A stretch of DNA of 64,000 nucleotides from Archilochus colubris (Eukaryota; Chordata; Aves; Apodiformes; Trochilidae): NCBI GenBank assembly GCA_023079485.1, contig CM041104.1, forward strand, positions 3,845,676 to 3,909,675, written 5' to 3'. Shown here in pieces: positions 1 through 12,800 of the stretch. Position numbers and translations under genes: made by a program. Every line of letters starts with the position of its first letter. Position 1 is the stretch's first letter. The notes below the pieces were generated by a model, which was not told the origin of the DNA, ran no database searches, and saw only the letters and a list, made by a program, of their open reading frames with translations.

Positions 1-3000
1 CAGCAGGAGGAGTCTAAAAATAGTCACTGTACCCTGGAATGAAAGGGCAAGGGGTGCTACATGATGTGGGGAGCTTGAAGGCCACTGTACCACTTCATGC
101 CCTGATCTCTGCAATGGAGAGATGTGATGCTTGAGCAGAAGAAGGGATTGCATCCCTGTTCCCTGGCAGAACTGTGAAATTTCACCCCAGAAACACAGCA
201 AAGTTTAGGTTGGCTTTGTGGCTTTAGGAGTCCAGAAAGCAGGGAGGCAAAAGAGAACACCAGACCATTTCCCTGTCTGGACTGTGGGACCAGGGAGCCA
301 GCTCCACCCAGCACCCACAGATATTGGTCCCAGCAGCAACTATCAAGGGCCTGGGAAGCAGCACCCTGGGAGCTTGGTCTGATGGGGCTGCTGCCCCAGG
401 GACCTGCATCCCAGTGCTTGCCCTTGGGGCTGCCTCCTGTGGCCACAGAGGTGGCCGAGGTGTGGGGCTCACCTCCTTGGGTGACCCAGGGGACAGAAAG
501 TGCTCCTGCTCACCCTTGAGGAACAGGGAAGTCTCTGAAGTGGGTTGGGAGCAGGAGATGGTTCAGGCTCAGTTAATCAGAGAAGTCCCGTGCTGTCTTT
601 AAGCCATGCCGCAGACCCTGAGGGAGCCCAGTCTAAGCAGGAGACTAAGCTGCCTTGTGCCCAGAAGTGTCCTGGATACCATGCAGAGACCACCAGCACT
701 TTCTCTGACCCAAAGACCCTCTGCACTTGCTGCTCAGGTGGGTCAGGTGGAGAGGAAGATGCTGAGGAAGGCAAGAGGTGAGAGAAATGGAGCAGAAAGG
801 AGGAGCTGAGCAGGCGGCAGAGGGGAAGCTGAGCTTAGCACAGGCTACTGAGGGCCAGCATCAGGACCGAGTCCAAAAATAGCCCCTTCCAGCCATAAAA
901 AGCTTACAGCTTAACCTAGACAAGGGACAGATGCAGTATCATTTGGAGGGGTTTCCTTGACACTGGAGTCCAGGGCTGGGTGTGACAGTCACTGCCATCC
1001 CAGCCCTCAGAGCAAAGCCTGGGCTGCTGGCTGGGCTGCAGGGCACTGTGTTGGGTTTAACCTGCCCATGACATTCCCGGGACATTTCTCTGCCACTGCT
1101 GTTTTATTTGCAGTAACTGTTTGCTCATGATCCCTGGGATCTGGTCTGTGGAGAAGCAGGCACGAGTGTACATGGGAATTAACTGCAGGCTGCTGAGCTG
1201 ACCCAAAAGAAATGCCCCAGTTTCTTCTACCTAAAGGCAGAATTACCTAAAAACATTTAAGCCTTTAATTTCTTAACATCTACCTTCTAAATGGGTCAGT
1301 CTCAGCCCCAGAGTGTGTGGGGCTGGTTTGGCTGCAGCTCCCCAGTGCAGAGCCAGCTGCTCCCTCCGCTGTGGGGTGACATCCCTGGAAAATGCCATCA
1401 AGCCCAGCTGTGGCCCCACAGCAAAACGATTCCAGGAACCACAGCCACACCAGTAAAGCCAAGACTATTACAGCTCCAGATATTTTAGCCCTCTCAAGAG
1501 ATTATAGAAAAATAAGCCCAGGGCATGTGGCAGGTTTAGCAGATCCAGGTTATTTCAGGGAGGCACAGAGACAACTCTGGGAACTCACCTGATGGCTCTG
1601 GCAGCTTGTGAGGGGCTTTCTGGCTTGTGGCCAGCTGCTCTGCAACCGTGTCCCCACGCTGGGGAGACACAGCCTCTCTCCAAGCACAGAAATCATTTCA
1701 GGAGTGTGCAACAGGTCCCAAGCCATGGCCTTTGTCACTGCACCATGCAACCCCTGACCTGTCCCTATCCCCATGGGCTGGCACGCTGCTCCGAGGGCAC
1801 AGGGACTGTTCTGGTACCCTCAGCAGCAAGGAGGGAAGGGAGGCAGGAAATGTCCCTCTGGGAACCAGTCAAATTACCTCTTCAAAGAGAGAGATGGAAA
1901 CCCTTGCACAGTGTATTTGTGCACTGCAGGTTTATTCCTGTAAGGCCTCTCAGGAGCTGGCACATCATTCCCTCCTGCTGGCCCACAGGAGGGTGAAAAA
2001 CTTAAGATGGGGAGCTGGTGGGTGATGTACCCCTCTTTGCACCCCCTGCCACCACCAAATGACCGCCCACAGTGATACAGTTTCAAGATGAACAACAGGG
2101 GCAAGAGGGAAGTTTCTTTTGTATCCCTGGCAGGTGTTACAAGAGGTTCCCACTGACTAAAGACCCACTAAATTATTTTTGCATCTGGGTGGAAATGCTC
2201 TTTAAAGAGAACAGTTTTTTCTATCAAAAATTAAGGCAACTGCTCCCATCCCTTCCTTGGTCCAACAGCTTCCCAGCAGCCAAGAGGCTGGAGTGGCTCT
2301 GCCAGCAGGGAGGGATCTGCCCGCAAGACTTTTGAGAGCTGCCCCCCTTGTGAAAATCCTCCAGGAGCCGTGCAAATTCAAAAGCTTTGCTCATAAACCC
2401 GCCCTGCTCCAGCTTTTTGCTCGAAGAGCCAAAGGCAGGAGCCTTCCAGGCCAAGGAAAATAAATAATTCACACGCGCCATCTCCTGGCCATCCAGCCGG
2501 GACCCAAACATGAGCAGGACCTCGCCTCTGCACACTGAGTTCCTTCACCTGTTTTTAATCGAGATTCCATCCTTTTCCCGTCTGATGGGACATTTCATCA
2601 CTTGGCACCGTGCTGTCATAGCTGAGCACATCCATCCTTGGCAGCCACATCGGGGATACCGGGAAAATGCTGCACCCGGTGGCTGGCCGGCTCCTGATCC
2701 CAGTTTGGGGGCTTCATCCTGCCAACCAGCTGCTCCAGCTCCTGGTGCAAGGGCAAGATTCCTGAACAAACTACCTCTGGACTGGCCTCACGGATAGGGA
2801 GATGGAGCCAGGCTTGTGTGGACCACTCTTTGGGAAGCTTCCCAAATCCATGTGACATCTGGCCAGCAGCCTCTGCGATCTGATGAGCTGTCAGAAGGAG
2901 ATGTCCAGGAATGATGAATGCTTGTCCTGTCCCACAGAAAAGGCATTTTGCTCACTGAGGTCAGCCAGCCTGCTGCATCCAGGGCAGGCACCTCATCCCA

Positions 3001-4735
3001 GGAAGGGCAAGCTGGGAAAGGTAGGAGGGAAAAATGAGGAAAAACAACAGATGGGATCTCTTCCAGGGTCACTAGATACAGTTTTTCCTAGGGCTTGTTT
3101 ACCAGGGGTTAAATGGATGCCAAGCCCTGGGAGGAGGTGGGTGTTTGCAAGGATTTGCTGGATTGGGAGAAGCAAGTTCAGGTTCTCCTGGGACATCTGG
3201 GTGGGCTGAGCCCCATGTCCCAGCAGTGAGCTGGTATCAGCACTCCTTGAGCTACCATCAGCACCAAGACAGGAGTCCCTGGGGCTACCAAAAACTTTTG
3301 AGGTTACTGCACCCTGCAGGCTTAGGAATGGGGAGAGTTTAACCTCTTTTATCTTAGCTGTTGGGTCTCTGCCAACATCTTCTTTCCACTTCCTTAACAC
3401 CAGGGATTACAGAGTGAGGAGTGTGATTCCTGCCCAGGCCGGTGCTCTGCCAGCAGAATTCCCTAGTAGGAAGATCAATATTAAGCAGGATGTGCTAAGC
3501 AAATGTCTCAGTGGGACATTAACCCCAAGGTACAAAAGCAAGTGAAGACAAGAAGTTGGGGTTTTTTTTTCATTAGATGCCAGCCTTTTTAATCCTTTTA
3601 ATCCTTCCTTCAAGGATTGACAACATCACCAGAGCTAAGGGCATTTTTTTCACTGTGAGCAGAATCGCAGATAAAACAATGATTAATCTCTAACTTCCAC
3701 ACAGAAAATCAAACTAAGTGCCAAACTGAGTCAAAAGGAGCAGGACCCAAGAGCACGAAGTTCCCAGGGCAGGATGTGCTCAGCAGCAAAGATGCCTCTG
3801 ACATATTCTCTGAACTTCTGAGGTCCCTGGACTCTGCACAAATGCTGGCAAGTCAAACTGTCAGCTAAAATGAAAACCCAGCAGCACAAGGACTCCTCAG
3901 GCTGAGCTAAGAGCTGGCTTGCAGTGGAGCTGGTGGGTGATGAGTGGCCCCTCCGAGCCTTTCTTCCCACTCTGTGCTTGGCACAGGCACAGGCCCTGGA
4001 GTGAAGGGATCAAAAGACCTCATGGAAGGGCTGATTTTCAGATGTACAAGCACTTCTCTCAAAGCAGGTCAGCCCAACTTTCTCAGTGACATCCGACAGC
4101 CAGTGGAGGCCAGTATTGATCCAAAGCCCTGCACCTGTAAAAATAAATACACCTCTGCTCCCCAGGTTTTCCAGTGGACACTGATTATTTCCCATCACAA
4201 ATTCAGGTTGGATCAGCAACCCCACACCCCACAGTGCAGGCAGCCAAATTTGGCTTCTGTTCAAAGCTCCCCTTGTATTTTGAGGAGGAAGGAGGGCTTT
4301 TTCTGTACTGCTTTTTCTGTAACAAACAGCTCTGCAAGCTCCTAAAGGAGGTCAGAGACTCAAAAGGAGAGAGAGGCCAGCACCTTCTTGGCCTCGCTCT
4401 GCCATGGGAAGGTGGAACAAGGGCTGGAAAGGCAGCTTGGATGGATTCTTCCTTCCCTCCTGTGTCAGGTCACCTGGCAGCATGTGTGACCCAACACAGT
4501 GGGTCACCCAGCAACAGTGGGTTACCCAGCACTATGGGTCACCCCTTGCACCGCTCCACGTGACGGGGCTGATATCTGAGATTGCAGCAGCTCCTGCTAG
4601 AAGAACCGGAGCAGAGTTACAGGATCTATTTTTTCACACTGTAATTTAACTCCACGGGGTAACCTAACCTAGAGGGAGCCAGGACCTGAGGCTCGCCTGT
4701 GCATCCTTGACCTCACAGCTGTGTTTTCTCCCCAG
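1..4735. other. Non-coding stretch upstream of the PKIG coding exons
   Basis: I recognise no coding exon, RNA gene or CpG island here. Open frames are short and carry no family motif. Because the PKIG ATG exon opens at a splice acceptor (see 4736), this stretch is probably 5' intron of PKIG, possibly with untranslated exons I cannot identify. The only structure noted is a short 18-bp tandem repeat at 4496-4545. Confidence 0.5.
4496..4545. repeat. Short tandem repeat, 18-bp unit, about 2.8 copies
   Basis: The unit acagtgggtcacccagca occurs at 4496, again at 4514 with one change (c to t), and a third, diverged and shortened copy runs from 4531 to 4545. It lies about 190 bp upstream of the PKIG exon acceptor. 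This is a local duplication with no sign of function. Confidence 0.7.
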
Positions 4736-4911
4736 GGCTGTGCAGGCACATAGAAATGCAATGGAGGTAGAGTCCAGTACATACACTGACTTCATCTCCT
4801 GTGACCGGGCTGGCCGGAGGAACGCCGTCCACGACATCGAGCGGGATGCAACCACCATCAGCATGCGCAAGCTGTCTGAGGACCTCGGTGACCTCGCTGT
4901 TGAAGGAGCAG
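4736..4911 (+). CDS. PKIG: PKIG first coding exon (25 bp 5' UTR plus 151 coding bases)
   Basis: A pyrimidine-rich acceptor ending ttttctccccag precedes 4736, so at least one untranslated exon lies upstream. Translation starts at 4761. The exon encodes residues 1-50, including the whole PKA-binding segment, and ends at the donor g|gtgagc (GT at 4912) after the first base of codon 51. Confidence 0.93.
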
Positions 4912-5902
4912 GTGAGCTGCTGCTGACACCCACCAGCCCAGCTCCTGGCACCCAAGCAGGAAGGGAAAGGCACGAAATGGTGGTGCGGTGAACCAGGGTG
5001 CGCTGAGAGCATTGCACAGGTGCTGAGGAGGAACTTCTCGTTCCTTGCTTGGTCAGTGCCTTCAGGCTGGTGGGTGCTCAGCTGGTGGGGGACTCCCCAG
5101 ACCGAGGGGCTTTTGCAAACAACAGGAGGGTCCTGGGGTTTCTGGCACATGAACCCTGCACACTCCAGACAAGGCCCTTTGCTCAGCTGATTTGTAGAGT
5201 CACTGGTGTTGCACAGAGCAAGCTGCAGCCTTCCCAGGGCAAACTGCACATCAGAAACATCTTTGTTTTCATAAAATCAAATCTTGCCCTGCAGCCCAAA
5301 CACAGCAACAGAACCACCCTGCCCACCAGCTGACTACAACCAGCATAAATCCTGCATTCAGAGCTCAAGCAAACCAGACAGTCTGATTTCCTTAATAAAT
5401 GACAAAACTTAACAGCACCACCGCAGCGAGTAAACCCATTCTTTGCCCTTTCTTTTCTACACCTCTAACCTACAATCTATAACTATAAAAAATACTTTAA
5501 AACACATTACCCCAACATGTCTACACTAGCACATGTCTATGCATAATAATCCCAAATGCGACCTTTTCTAACTGAGGGAAACACACGTGGCTGCCATGCT
5601 GTAGGGCAGACATTCCTGGAGCACATCCCTGACCTGAGGCTCCCTCCTACCATCACTGGATGTGTAAAGAATGGGAAGGGAGGACCCAATACTTTTAAAC
5701 CAAATAATCTTTCCAGGTTTCAGGTGGCAATCTGAATAATATCAGCATATAGCAATTACTGACCTTTCATGCCCTTGAGAGCCGAGTGTAACCGTGCTTC
5801 TTCCCAATGCTCCCTTCTGCAGAAAGCCAAGGAAATGCCATTTCTTCTGAGAACAACCCTGAAGCAAGACCAAAGAAGCAAGAAAACAGCCCTTCCCCAT
5901 GA
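4761..5902 (+). CDS. PKIG: PKIG, cAMP-dependent protein kinase inhibitor gamma (two coding exons, 76 aa)
   Basis: This small heat-stable inhibitor binds the free PKA catalytic subunit as a pseudosubstrate and helps export it from the nucleus. Coding exons 4761-4911 and 5823-5902 join in phase 1 to a 76-residue protein, the length of human PKIG as I remember it. Residues 8-25 carry the family core (YTDFISCDRAGRRNAVHD). The pseudosubstrate arginines are R19 and R20, and alanine A22 replaces the phosphorylatable serine. Residues 38-47, rich in Leu and Val, match the position of the PKI nuclear export signal. The C-terminal 26 residues from exon 2 are polar and poorly conserved, as is usual here. 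The start is the ATG at 4761, giving MEVESS. Mammals, as I recall, have two adjacent methionines, whereas here one is preceded by an Ala codon. ADA lies downstream, tail to tail. Confidence 0.95.
4912..5822 (+). other. PKIG: PKIG intron between the two coding exons (911 bp)
   Basis: The intron opens gtgagctgct and closes with a pyrimidine-rich tract, ttcttcccaatgctcccttctgcag. I saw no gene, RNA or repeat inside it. Confidence 0.88.
5823..5902 (+). CDS. PKIG: PKIG last coding exon
   Basis: The exon completes codon 51 (g|aa, Glu) and encodes a further 25 residues ending in NSPSP before TGA at 5900-5902. The human exon also starts with Glu after the GA pair and encodes 26 residues, which supports this short exon although its sequence is weakly conserved. 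It lacks its own ATG, so a simple open-frame search in the correct frame misses it. Confidence 0.88.
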
Positions 5903-6755
5903 CAGTGTAATGGGGGTGGGATGGGTAGGAGGAGGGCCTTGCTGTGAACATTAAACAAGAATTTGCTGTTGAATAAGCAGGGAAAAGCCAACCTGGAACA
6001 GCAAGTTGTCTGTCCAATGCCTCCGCTGCAAACACTTTTGCTTACAGAGCCACAGGATGCTGTGCAAGGACTGGCACCTCCAAAAGACTCCTGCTCCCAT
6101 TCCTGATGATTTAGAGCAACACTGCCATGGTTGTGGTGTGAGCCATTCTCAAGATGCCTTAGCTGCAATTTTTCCCTTAGGGGAAAATACAATTTCAGTA
6201 ATAATAGACACATCTGACTTTCCTCTCCAAGGTACCTTCCTCCTTTGCAAATTTAGACTATTATTTATTCTGTTTCTGTAGATTAGAAATTTAGATTATT
6301 GTTTTTTTCTAAGTTTCACCCTCATCCACATCTGAAACCTGACCTGGTCTCTGGACTGTCCCTGTGGCCCCTTGTCAGGCTGGGCAGTGAGAAAGGGATC
6401 GGGGCGGTCCCACTGCCTTCATGCCAAGCACACGTGGCTGCTGCCACTTAGCACCAGGAACGGACCAAAGCACAGACACCTCTGTGTGGACCAGCTCCAC
6501 CAACAGCTCCAGCAGCACCAGCCCACAGGCATCCATTTCTTTGGGTTTAAGCATTTTAAGAGATTGTTAAGGGGAGGGGAGAAACATTTTGCTGGTTTGA
6601 CTGTTGAAATTCAGGCTTAACTTTGCAAGCTGTTAGCTGAGATGATCTCTGCTTGAATCTCACACCATTCTCTCTTTTAGGAGACATGTTTTGTGTTAAA
6701 GATGGTTTGATAAAACTATATAAGCTGTTGGAATAAATAACACAGCCTTCAAGTA
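5903..6755 (+). other. PKIG: Probable PKIG 3' UTR with AATAAA at 6732-6737
   Basis: The sequence after the stop has no gene. The first canonical plus-strand AATAAA is at 6732-6737 and is followed by T-rich sequence near 6765-6785. An ATTAAA at 5950-5955 could serve as an earlier site. The UTR end is inferred from these hexamers only. Confidence 0.45.
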
Positions 6756-9700
6756 CTGAAGATGTTTCTTCTTCCTCTGTTTTGCCTTTCAACTGTCTGA
6801 GCTGCAGGGTGGTCACAGAAGCTGCCACTAACATGGAGATGCAGGGATGCATTACAAGGAAGTCCCTTCTCTTTGGATCTGTGAGACCCCATGGGTTTGC
6901 AGCACCCAGGTGGAAGCAGGTGTCGAGTCCAGCATCAAAAATGCTAAAAATCTGTTCCCAGCAGCTCCCATAGAGAGGAATACTTGTCTGTGAGCCTATG
7001 GGAAATGGCAGCTCTGGGGCCAGGACAGAAAAATCCATGGCTCTGGCTCCCCCAAGAGACAGCTCTTCCCCAGAAACAAGAATTTGGCAGCCAGGTACCA
7101 GCTGCATCTCCTGCTTTGGCAGCTGCAAACCAGCTCAGACCCTGCTGGGATTCTATTGCAGCTCCATGCCCAGAGAGCAGCCAAGAGTCTCTCCTCCCAC
7201 CTCCCTGGCCTTGGGACACCAGCAGGTACCTCTTGGGCTTGGCAGTCCACACAGCTGGGTCTCTAAGCCCCATTTCCATCTCTCTTCATTGCCTCTAAAA
7301 AGTATTTTTGGCTCATGCAAAGCCAGCAAGCTGAAAGGGCACAGAGGGGCTGTGCACGACACAAGACCTCTCATAGTCCAACACAGGCTGATCTTAGGCC
7401 TCCTTGGCCAGAAAATATCTGTTCCAGGATTATTTTTAGGCAGACTTTTAGGGACCTGCTGGCCTGTTACCCTCAGAAGTTGGGCCAGAGGCATCAGGTT
7501 CCCCCTGCAAGTGAAGGAGCCAGGTCAGCTGCCCCCAGTGACTGAGCTGAAAGCCCAAGGGTGCTGGCAGAATCCAGTCACATCCCAACCTGGAAAGCTG
7601 CAGAGCACATGGATGCTCTGAGCCCTTCATTCCAGTAAAACACAGGGGCATGCTGGTCCTCCCAAAACTCTAACCAAGTACCAGAAAGTCTTTCATCAAA
7701 CGCTGCCCTGCCCAAGCTGCCTGCGCTCTCACCATCAACCAACTGAGCAAAATTCAGGAGACAGAAGAAAAAAAAAATATTGTAAAGCAATTTTGATACA
7801 TGCTTGAAAAAGTGAGAGAACACAGTGACGCTGCTGCTGCCCTCAGCAGGGAAATGGTGTCCCTTTGATTACTGAAGGGAAAAGAACAAATGAGGTTGGA
7901 ACAACCTGCATCCATAAATCCAGGGGTGGAGCAGGGGTACCTTTCCTCTGGCTTGCCCTGCATTCATTTTCTAAATGCTCCAACCTGTCAAGAAGGAGAA
8001 AGCAGGAATCTGCTGCCAAAGCCCCTGTCACACCTACAAATTAACCTTGTGCTGTAGCAGGGCTGCAATGGCTGACATTGTGGACCATGGTTCCTGACAG
8101 TCTCTCTTGAACAGAAAGGCAAGAAGATTTCTCTTTTAATAGAAATTTGTTATTTTATTAAACATGATTAACAATCAACTGTCCAGAATCCAAACAAGCA
8201 ACTCTTCTTCAGAAACAGTTTTTCAGAAAAATTACCCCAGAAAAGCCTGGTTCTTACTGCAATCATGTTCTGAAAGCTGATGCTTTATAAAAGTAAGAAA
8301 TTCACTCATATCAATCTATGTAGCTATATATATATAGTTGTGGATATGCACCATGAACGTCAGAGATGAGGTTTTTTTACTCAAAAGACAAAAATGGAAG
8401 CCCAGAAAGAATGGAAACATTCCCAGCTGGCTGAGACCAGAGCAGCCTCACACTACCCATGAGGCTGACCACGGCCCCTTACCAAAGGCAACTTTTTGGT
8501 ACAGTATCTTTGGAGTAAACATCTTGGCAGATACCTGGGATGTTAAAGCACACCACACACTCACCTAAGAAAAAGATGGTCTCCTCTCTGGGTGCACAGT
8601 GCTTTTGCATAGTAAAGAGTAAATAAAATTATTATAATGCACCAAATTCACCTAGGAATTTTGGTGAATGTTTCTGTATAAATTCTGCACCAAACAGAGG
8701 ACTGGACTTCTAGCCAGTGTTGTGGTTGAGTGAGAGAAGAAATTCAGATGGGACCAGAGTCAGCAGGTGACCCTGAGCCCTAGCTTATCAACTGACTTAT
8801 TCAGTTTTTATAGTGCCTAAAGATTACATCAAGCCAGGAAGAGGGCAGAGGGGGTAAAACAGGCAATCGCTCCTGTATTTTTCCAAGTCCTAAACAAAGA
8901 TGAAGAGCAAACTGCAGTTCACAGGAATTCTCCAGGATGAGTACAAAACTGGGAAAAGTCCCAGAAGGCAAAGTTTGGCCCCAAAATGGTAAAAATATGT
9001 TCCAGCTCCCTATGGCTGTGCAAGCATGGGCACAGCCAGCTGTGAGCCCAGCTGGGCCTGAGCCCAAGCCCAAGGTGTGTGCTGCTGTGACAGTGACTGA
9101 TACATGTGAGTTCCTTATCCAAGAAAGGATGCTCAAAAGTGTTGGCATTTGTTTTTTTCTGTTTTTTCTAATGCCCTTCAGACCTGTGTGTGGGCACAAG
9201 CATCAGCTTCCAGTTGGTTCTTGATCCAGTCTTGTTAATATAAGATCAACACTGGGTAAATAAGCTGTGGTGAAACCCTCCTCCTCACCTGGATGGGAAT
9301 GAAGCCTCTTTCTGCCGTGCCTACTTACTTCTCCTCAGCACTAACCCACATTTTTCCTACAGAGGTGACAATAAACCCAGGCCACACAGGTAAAGGTGGC
9401 TATTTCAGCACTGCAGAAAAGGGCTGGGCAGATCAGTGGGGCTGATAAAGCAAGGCAAGAGGAGAAAAGAAAAATCAAGGAAGGTTCTTCTGTTCTCAAT
9501 TTGGAGCACAGAAAGATGGGCCAGGAAGCAGCTTCAGTCTGCTTGCACAAAAACAAGATAGGAAGCTGGATATCCATTTGGGAGACAGGCTGGGGGGGTG
9601 ACAGGTAGGTGCATGTGGTAGCCTGATTCTGCTTAGCACTGTAAGGGTTAACATGGGGGTGCCAGTAATAGAGACCCACTCTGGGCACCTTCTCCTTGTG

Positions 9701-9774
9701 CTCCCACCAGCACAGGGAAGGGTCAAGCATGCATGAAGAAGGGTCACTGCTCCACGCTGGCTCCCAGGGATGGG
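6756..9774. other. Convergent spacer between PKIG and ADA
   Basis: I recognise no gene. The longest open frame (6998-7621, plus, 207 codons) has no family motif. An AT-rich patch sits near 8320-8340. On the minus strand the first AATAAA beyond the ADA stop is at 8159-8154, so part of this stretch may be ADA 3' UTR. A nearer non-canonical polyA signal is possible. Confidence 0.45.
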
Positions 9775-9876
9775 TCACGATGCGTTGGGGACCATCCCAT
9801 AGGCTTGGTACAGGGTGTTGAGCAGCTCCTGCTTTTCCTTCTCTGGTAAGAAGCTGGACTGAGCTGCATTGATGTT
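9775..9876 (-). CDS. ADA: ADA exon 11 (residues 327-359 and stop)
   Basis: The exon follows a ccctag acceptor and encodes [19 protein letters not shown] and the helix that leads to the C-terminal PNAS. TGA at 9777-9775 comes directly after Ser359, at about the place where, as I recall, the human gene splices to a tiny twelfth exon. The bird protein therefore ends about four residues earlier. Confidence 0.93.
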   Translation of the reverse strand, partial: NINAAQSSFLPEKEKQELLNTLYQAYGMVPNAS

Positions 9877-12800
9877 CTAGGGAGGCAGAGGGGGAACAGA
9901 GGGAGACATTTAAGACTCATAAGACATGAACACATGGTTGTGCACATCCAAACATCTGGCTCTAAGCAGCAGCAGGGAGGGAAAATGTGAAGTTTCCATT
10001 GGTTTCCAAAATATTCATTTCCATGACCTCAATTTACAGGGCAACTGCTCTCACCCACCACTAGCAACAGTCCCAAGAGGAAAAAAGTAGGTGCAGAGCA
10101 AAGGTCTTTAAATACCTGGGAGTTTTCAGTTTATCTAGACCTGTCCCTGCACTCTCAGCTCCTCTTTGGGCCAGAACTCTCCTGACACAGCAGTGATGAC
10201 ATTCCTGTGTGCTGCTGGGACACAGCCTGGCTCTGCAATGCACCCTGTGCAAGCACCTTGTAATTGCACAGCAACAACCTGGCTCCTGCAAGAGCAGGAG
10301 AGGAGAGCTGGCAGTAGAATAGCCATGGATCCAGGATCCCAGAGCTGTCCTTGTTCCTCTTTCCAGACCCAAAGAGTGATGGCTGGAGGAGAAAGGGACT
10401 CCTATTCCTCCAGACAGAGCAGGACTGAGGCTCGCTTGTAAAGAGCATCCTGCACTTCCCAACCCAAGCAAGAATCTTGGAAGATGTGTAGGTGAAAGCT
10501 CTGAGCATGCCTCTCAATGCAAACCTAGAAAGCTGCCCCTGGGAAGCAGCTCAGTCAAACTCACAGCAGTTACCCTGTCTTTCTGCCTTGGGCAAGTCCT
10601 TAGAAAATCAAGGCTGTAATCAAGACACAAAACCCAAGGCCAGCAGCCACTGAGTTTCCAGCTCAGCCGCTGCATACTCACATTACATATGCAAAAACTG
10701 CAAGTGCTTTTCTAGCTGTTGAATCTTGCTTACTTCTGGACCTGCAACTCCAAATCCAGAAAAAAAAAAAAAAAAAGCAACAGGCACTTTCCTCCTTTAT
10801 TGCTAAGCCCTGCTCTGAGAATGGCAGTGGGCAATTTCCACACAGACCTGTCTCCTGGAGAGCCCAGAGCAGCCAGCCCAAGTGATGCCAGCCCAAGTGA
10901 TGCCAGCCCTGCAGAGCCCACCCTGCACAACTCTGTGCTTGGATCCTCCTGCTCCCTGCAGCACTCCCAGATCCTGAGGCCAATGCAGGAGTTTCTGAAA
11001 ACTCTTCAAAGACAACAGAGCAGGTGCTCTGGGCTGCACCAGGACAGAGCATCCAGCTGAGGCCAACTTACCACTCTCTTGAATTCCTCCTCAGTGAAGC
11101 CCATGTAGTCCTTCACTATGCTGTAATCCTTGTCAATGTTGGAGTTAAAGATAAGGGGGTCATCTGTGTTTAAAGAAAAGTTTGCTTGATCCTTCCTGAA
11201 CCTGAAAGAACATGGGGTTGAGCTGGAGGGCCAACTGGATACAGCACCAGTCATACACTTTTACAGGTAAAATGCAGAAAAAGCAAAGACCTCACAGCTG
11301 TCCCCACCATTTACATTGCTGGGCACTGGCCTGCTTCTCCCGTGCAGCAAGGAGCTGGGCATCTCTTACCTACAGGTTCAGCAGTCTCAGCTCTTACCCA
11401 CAAACCAGGGCTGACAGAATGCAGCATCTCAACCCCCAGCTCTGAGCAGGGGCAGGAGGGACAAGACAGGCTCCCTGAGTGACCCCCTCTTTGCTAAAGG
11501 GAGAGGATGCACCACATTTTCCTAAGTGCCTACATGTGTGTTAACTTTGGAAAGCAATAAAGCAGCTATACCCACCCAAACCCTGGTTATTTAAGATTGT
11601 AAATAATGAAGAAATCTTACTGTACTGCTGGGTGTTTCGTGAAGTCTGGCAGACATGCTCCAGTGAGATAACTGGACCAGGGGCAGACCTGTTTGGGGGA
11701 GTTAAACACAGAAAGCAGAATTAGCCTCACAGACACAACCCCAGCTGTGTAGCTTTGTCCCTCAGTGCTGCTCCAAGGGAGCAGATGCTGTCCCAGGACA
11801 CAGATGCAAAGAGCCCACAGCAGCAGGAGCCAGTGGGATGTCTGCCATGCCTGGTCAGCCACCAGCCACATGTCAACCAAACTTTAAGTATATAAAAGCA
11901 TTCAGTATATACCTATATGTTCCATAAATTAGTAGGATACATCCATTCTGGGAAAAAGCCAAGGAAACCTTCCCGTGCACATGAACTGCCAGGCACTACC
12001 ACCCTCTCCAACCAGGCAGGCTCAGTACAGCAGCCCAAGTGGTAGGAGGAGGAGCCTTGAGACTCGAGGTATATTAATCACTGAATGAACCCTCCAAAAT
12101 CTATCCTCAGCCAGACCAGGATCCATTTCTCTCTGCCACACACGTCTGGCAAGTGTCTGTGTCTACCAGTGCTCTCAGCAAACAGCCAGGTCTCACCACC
12201 ATTTTGGGCATCTGGGTCACCCTACAAGTGGGTCAGCACTTGGGTGCTAGGTTGTGCCTCTCACCCAGGTGCCTGTTTGCAGCACAGCTGAAGCAAGGGC
12301 TGAGTTTTCATTCAGAGAGCAGCAGCCTGGCTGTCACGCACACACCCTTACCTCAAAATGCATCTTTGTTCTCAACAACTCCTTGTAGAGCTCAGGGTCC
12401 TCCAGCACGTGGTAACCATGGCCAATGCGCTCAGCCTTCAGGAGATAGACTGCCTAGAGAGCAGGGGAGAACCATGTACAGCCCCTGAGCACCAGCTCAG
12501 CTCCTGTCTGCCCAGAGATCCCAGACCCACCACTGAGCCAGACACAGCCATCGGGGCCAGGTCTCTGGCTCCCTGACACCTCCTCTGTGTGAATACAGAG
12601 AGCACTTGGGCTGCTCTCCCTGGTGCAGAGGATACAGGGGCTCTGCCCATCCCTGCCCCAGAGTGTCCTGGTCCCTCCCCAAGCCAGGAGCTCCTTGTAC
12701 CTCCTTGATCATGGCAGCTGGACCAGCCTCTCCAGCATGGACGGTGCGATGAATCCCACATCTTTCAGCTTCCTGCAAAGCAAGGGAGGACACACTCCTG

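Noticed and set aside
6998..7621. 207-codon plus-strand open frame in the PKIG-ADA spacer
   Set aside because: Overlaps other frames of similar length on both strands and shows no family motif or splice-bounded structure.
9396..9608. Candidate PKIG last exon after a ctgcag acceptor
   Set aside because: In the required phase it gives only nine residues before a stop. The exon at 5823 gives exactly 26 residues and the family length of 76.
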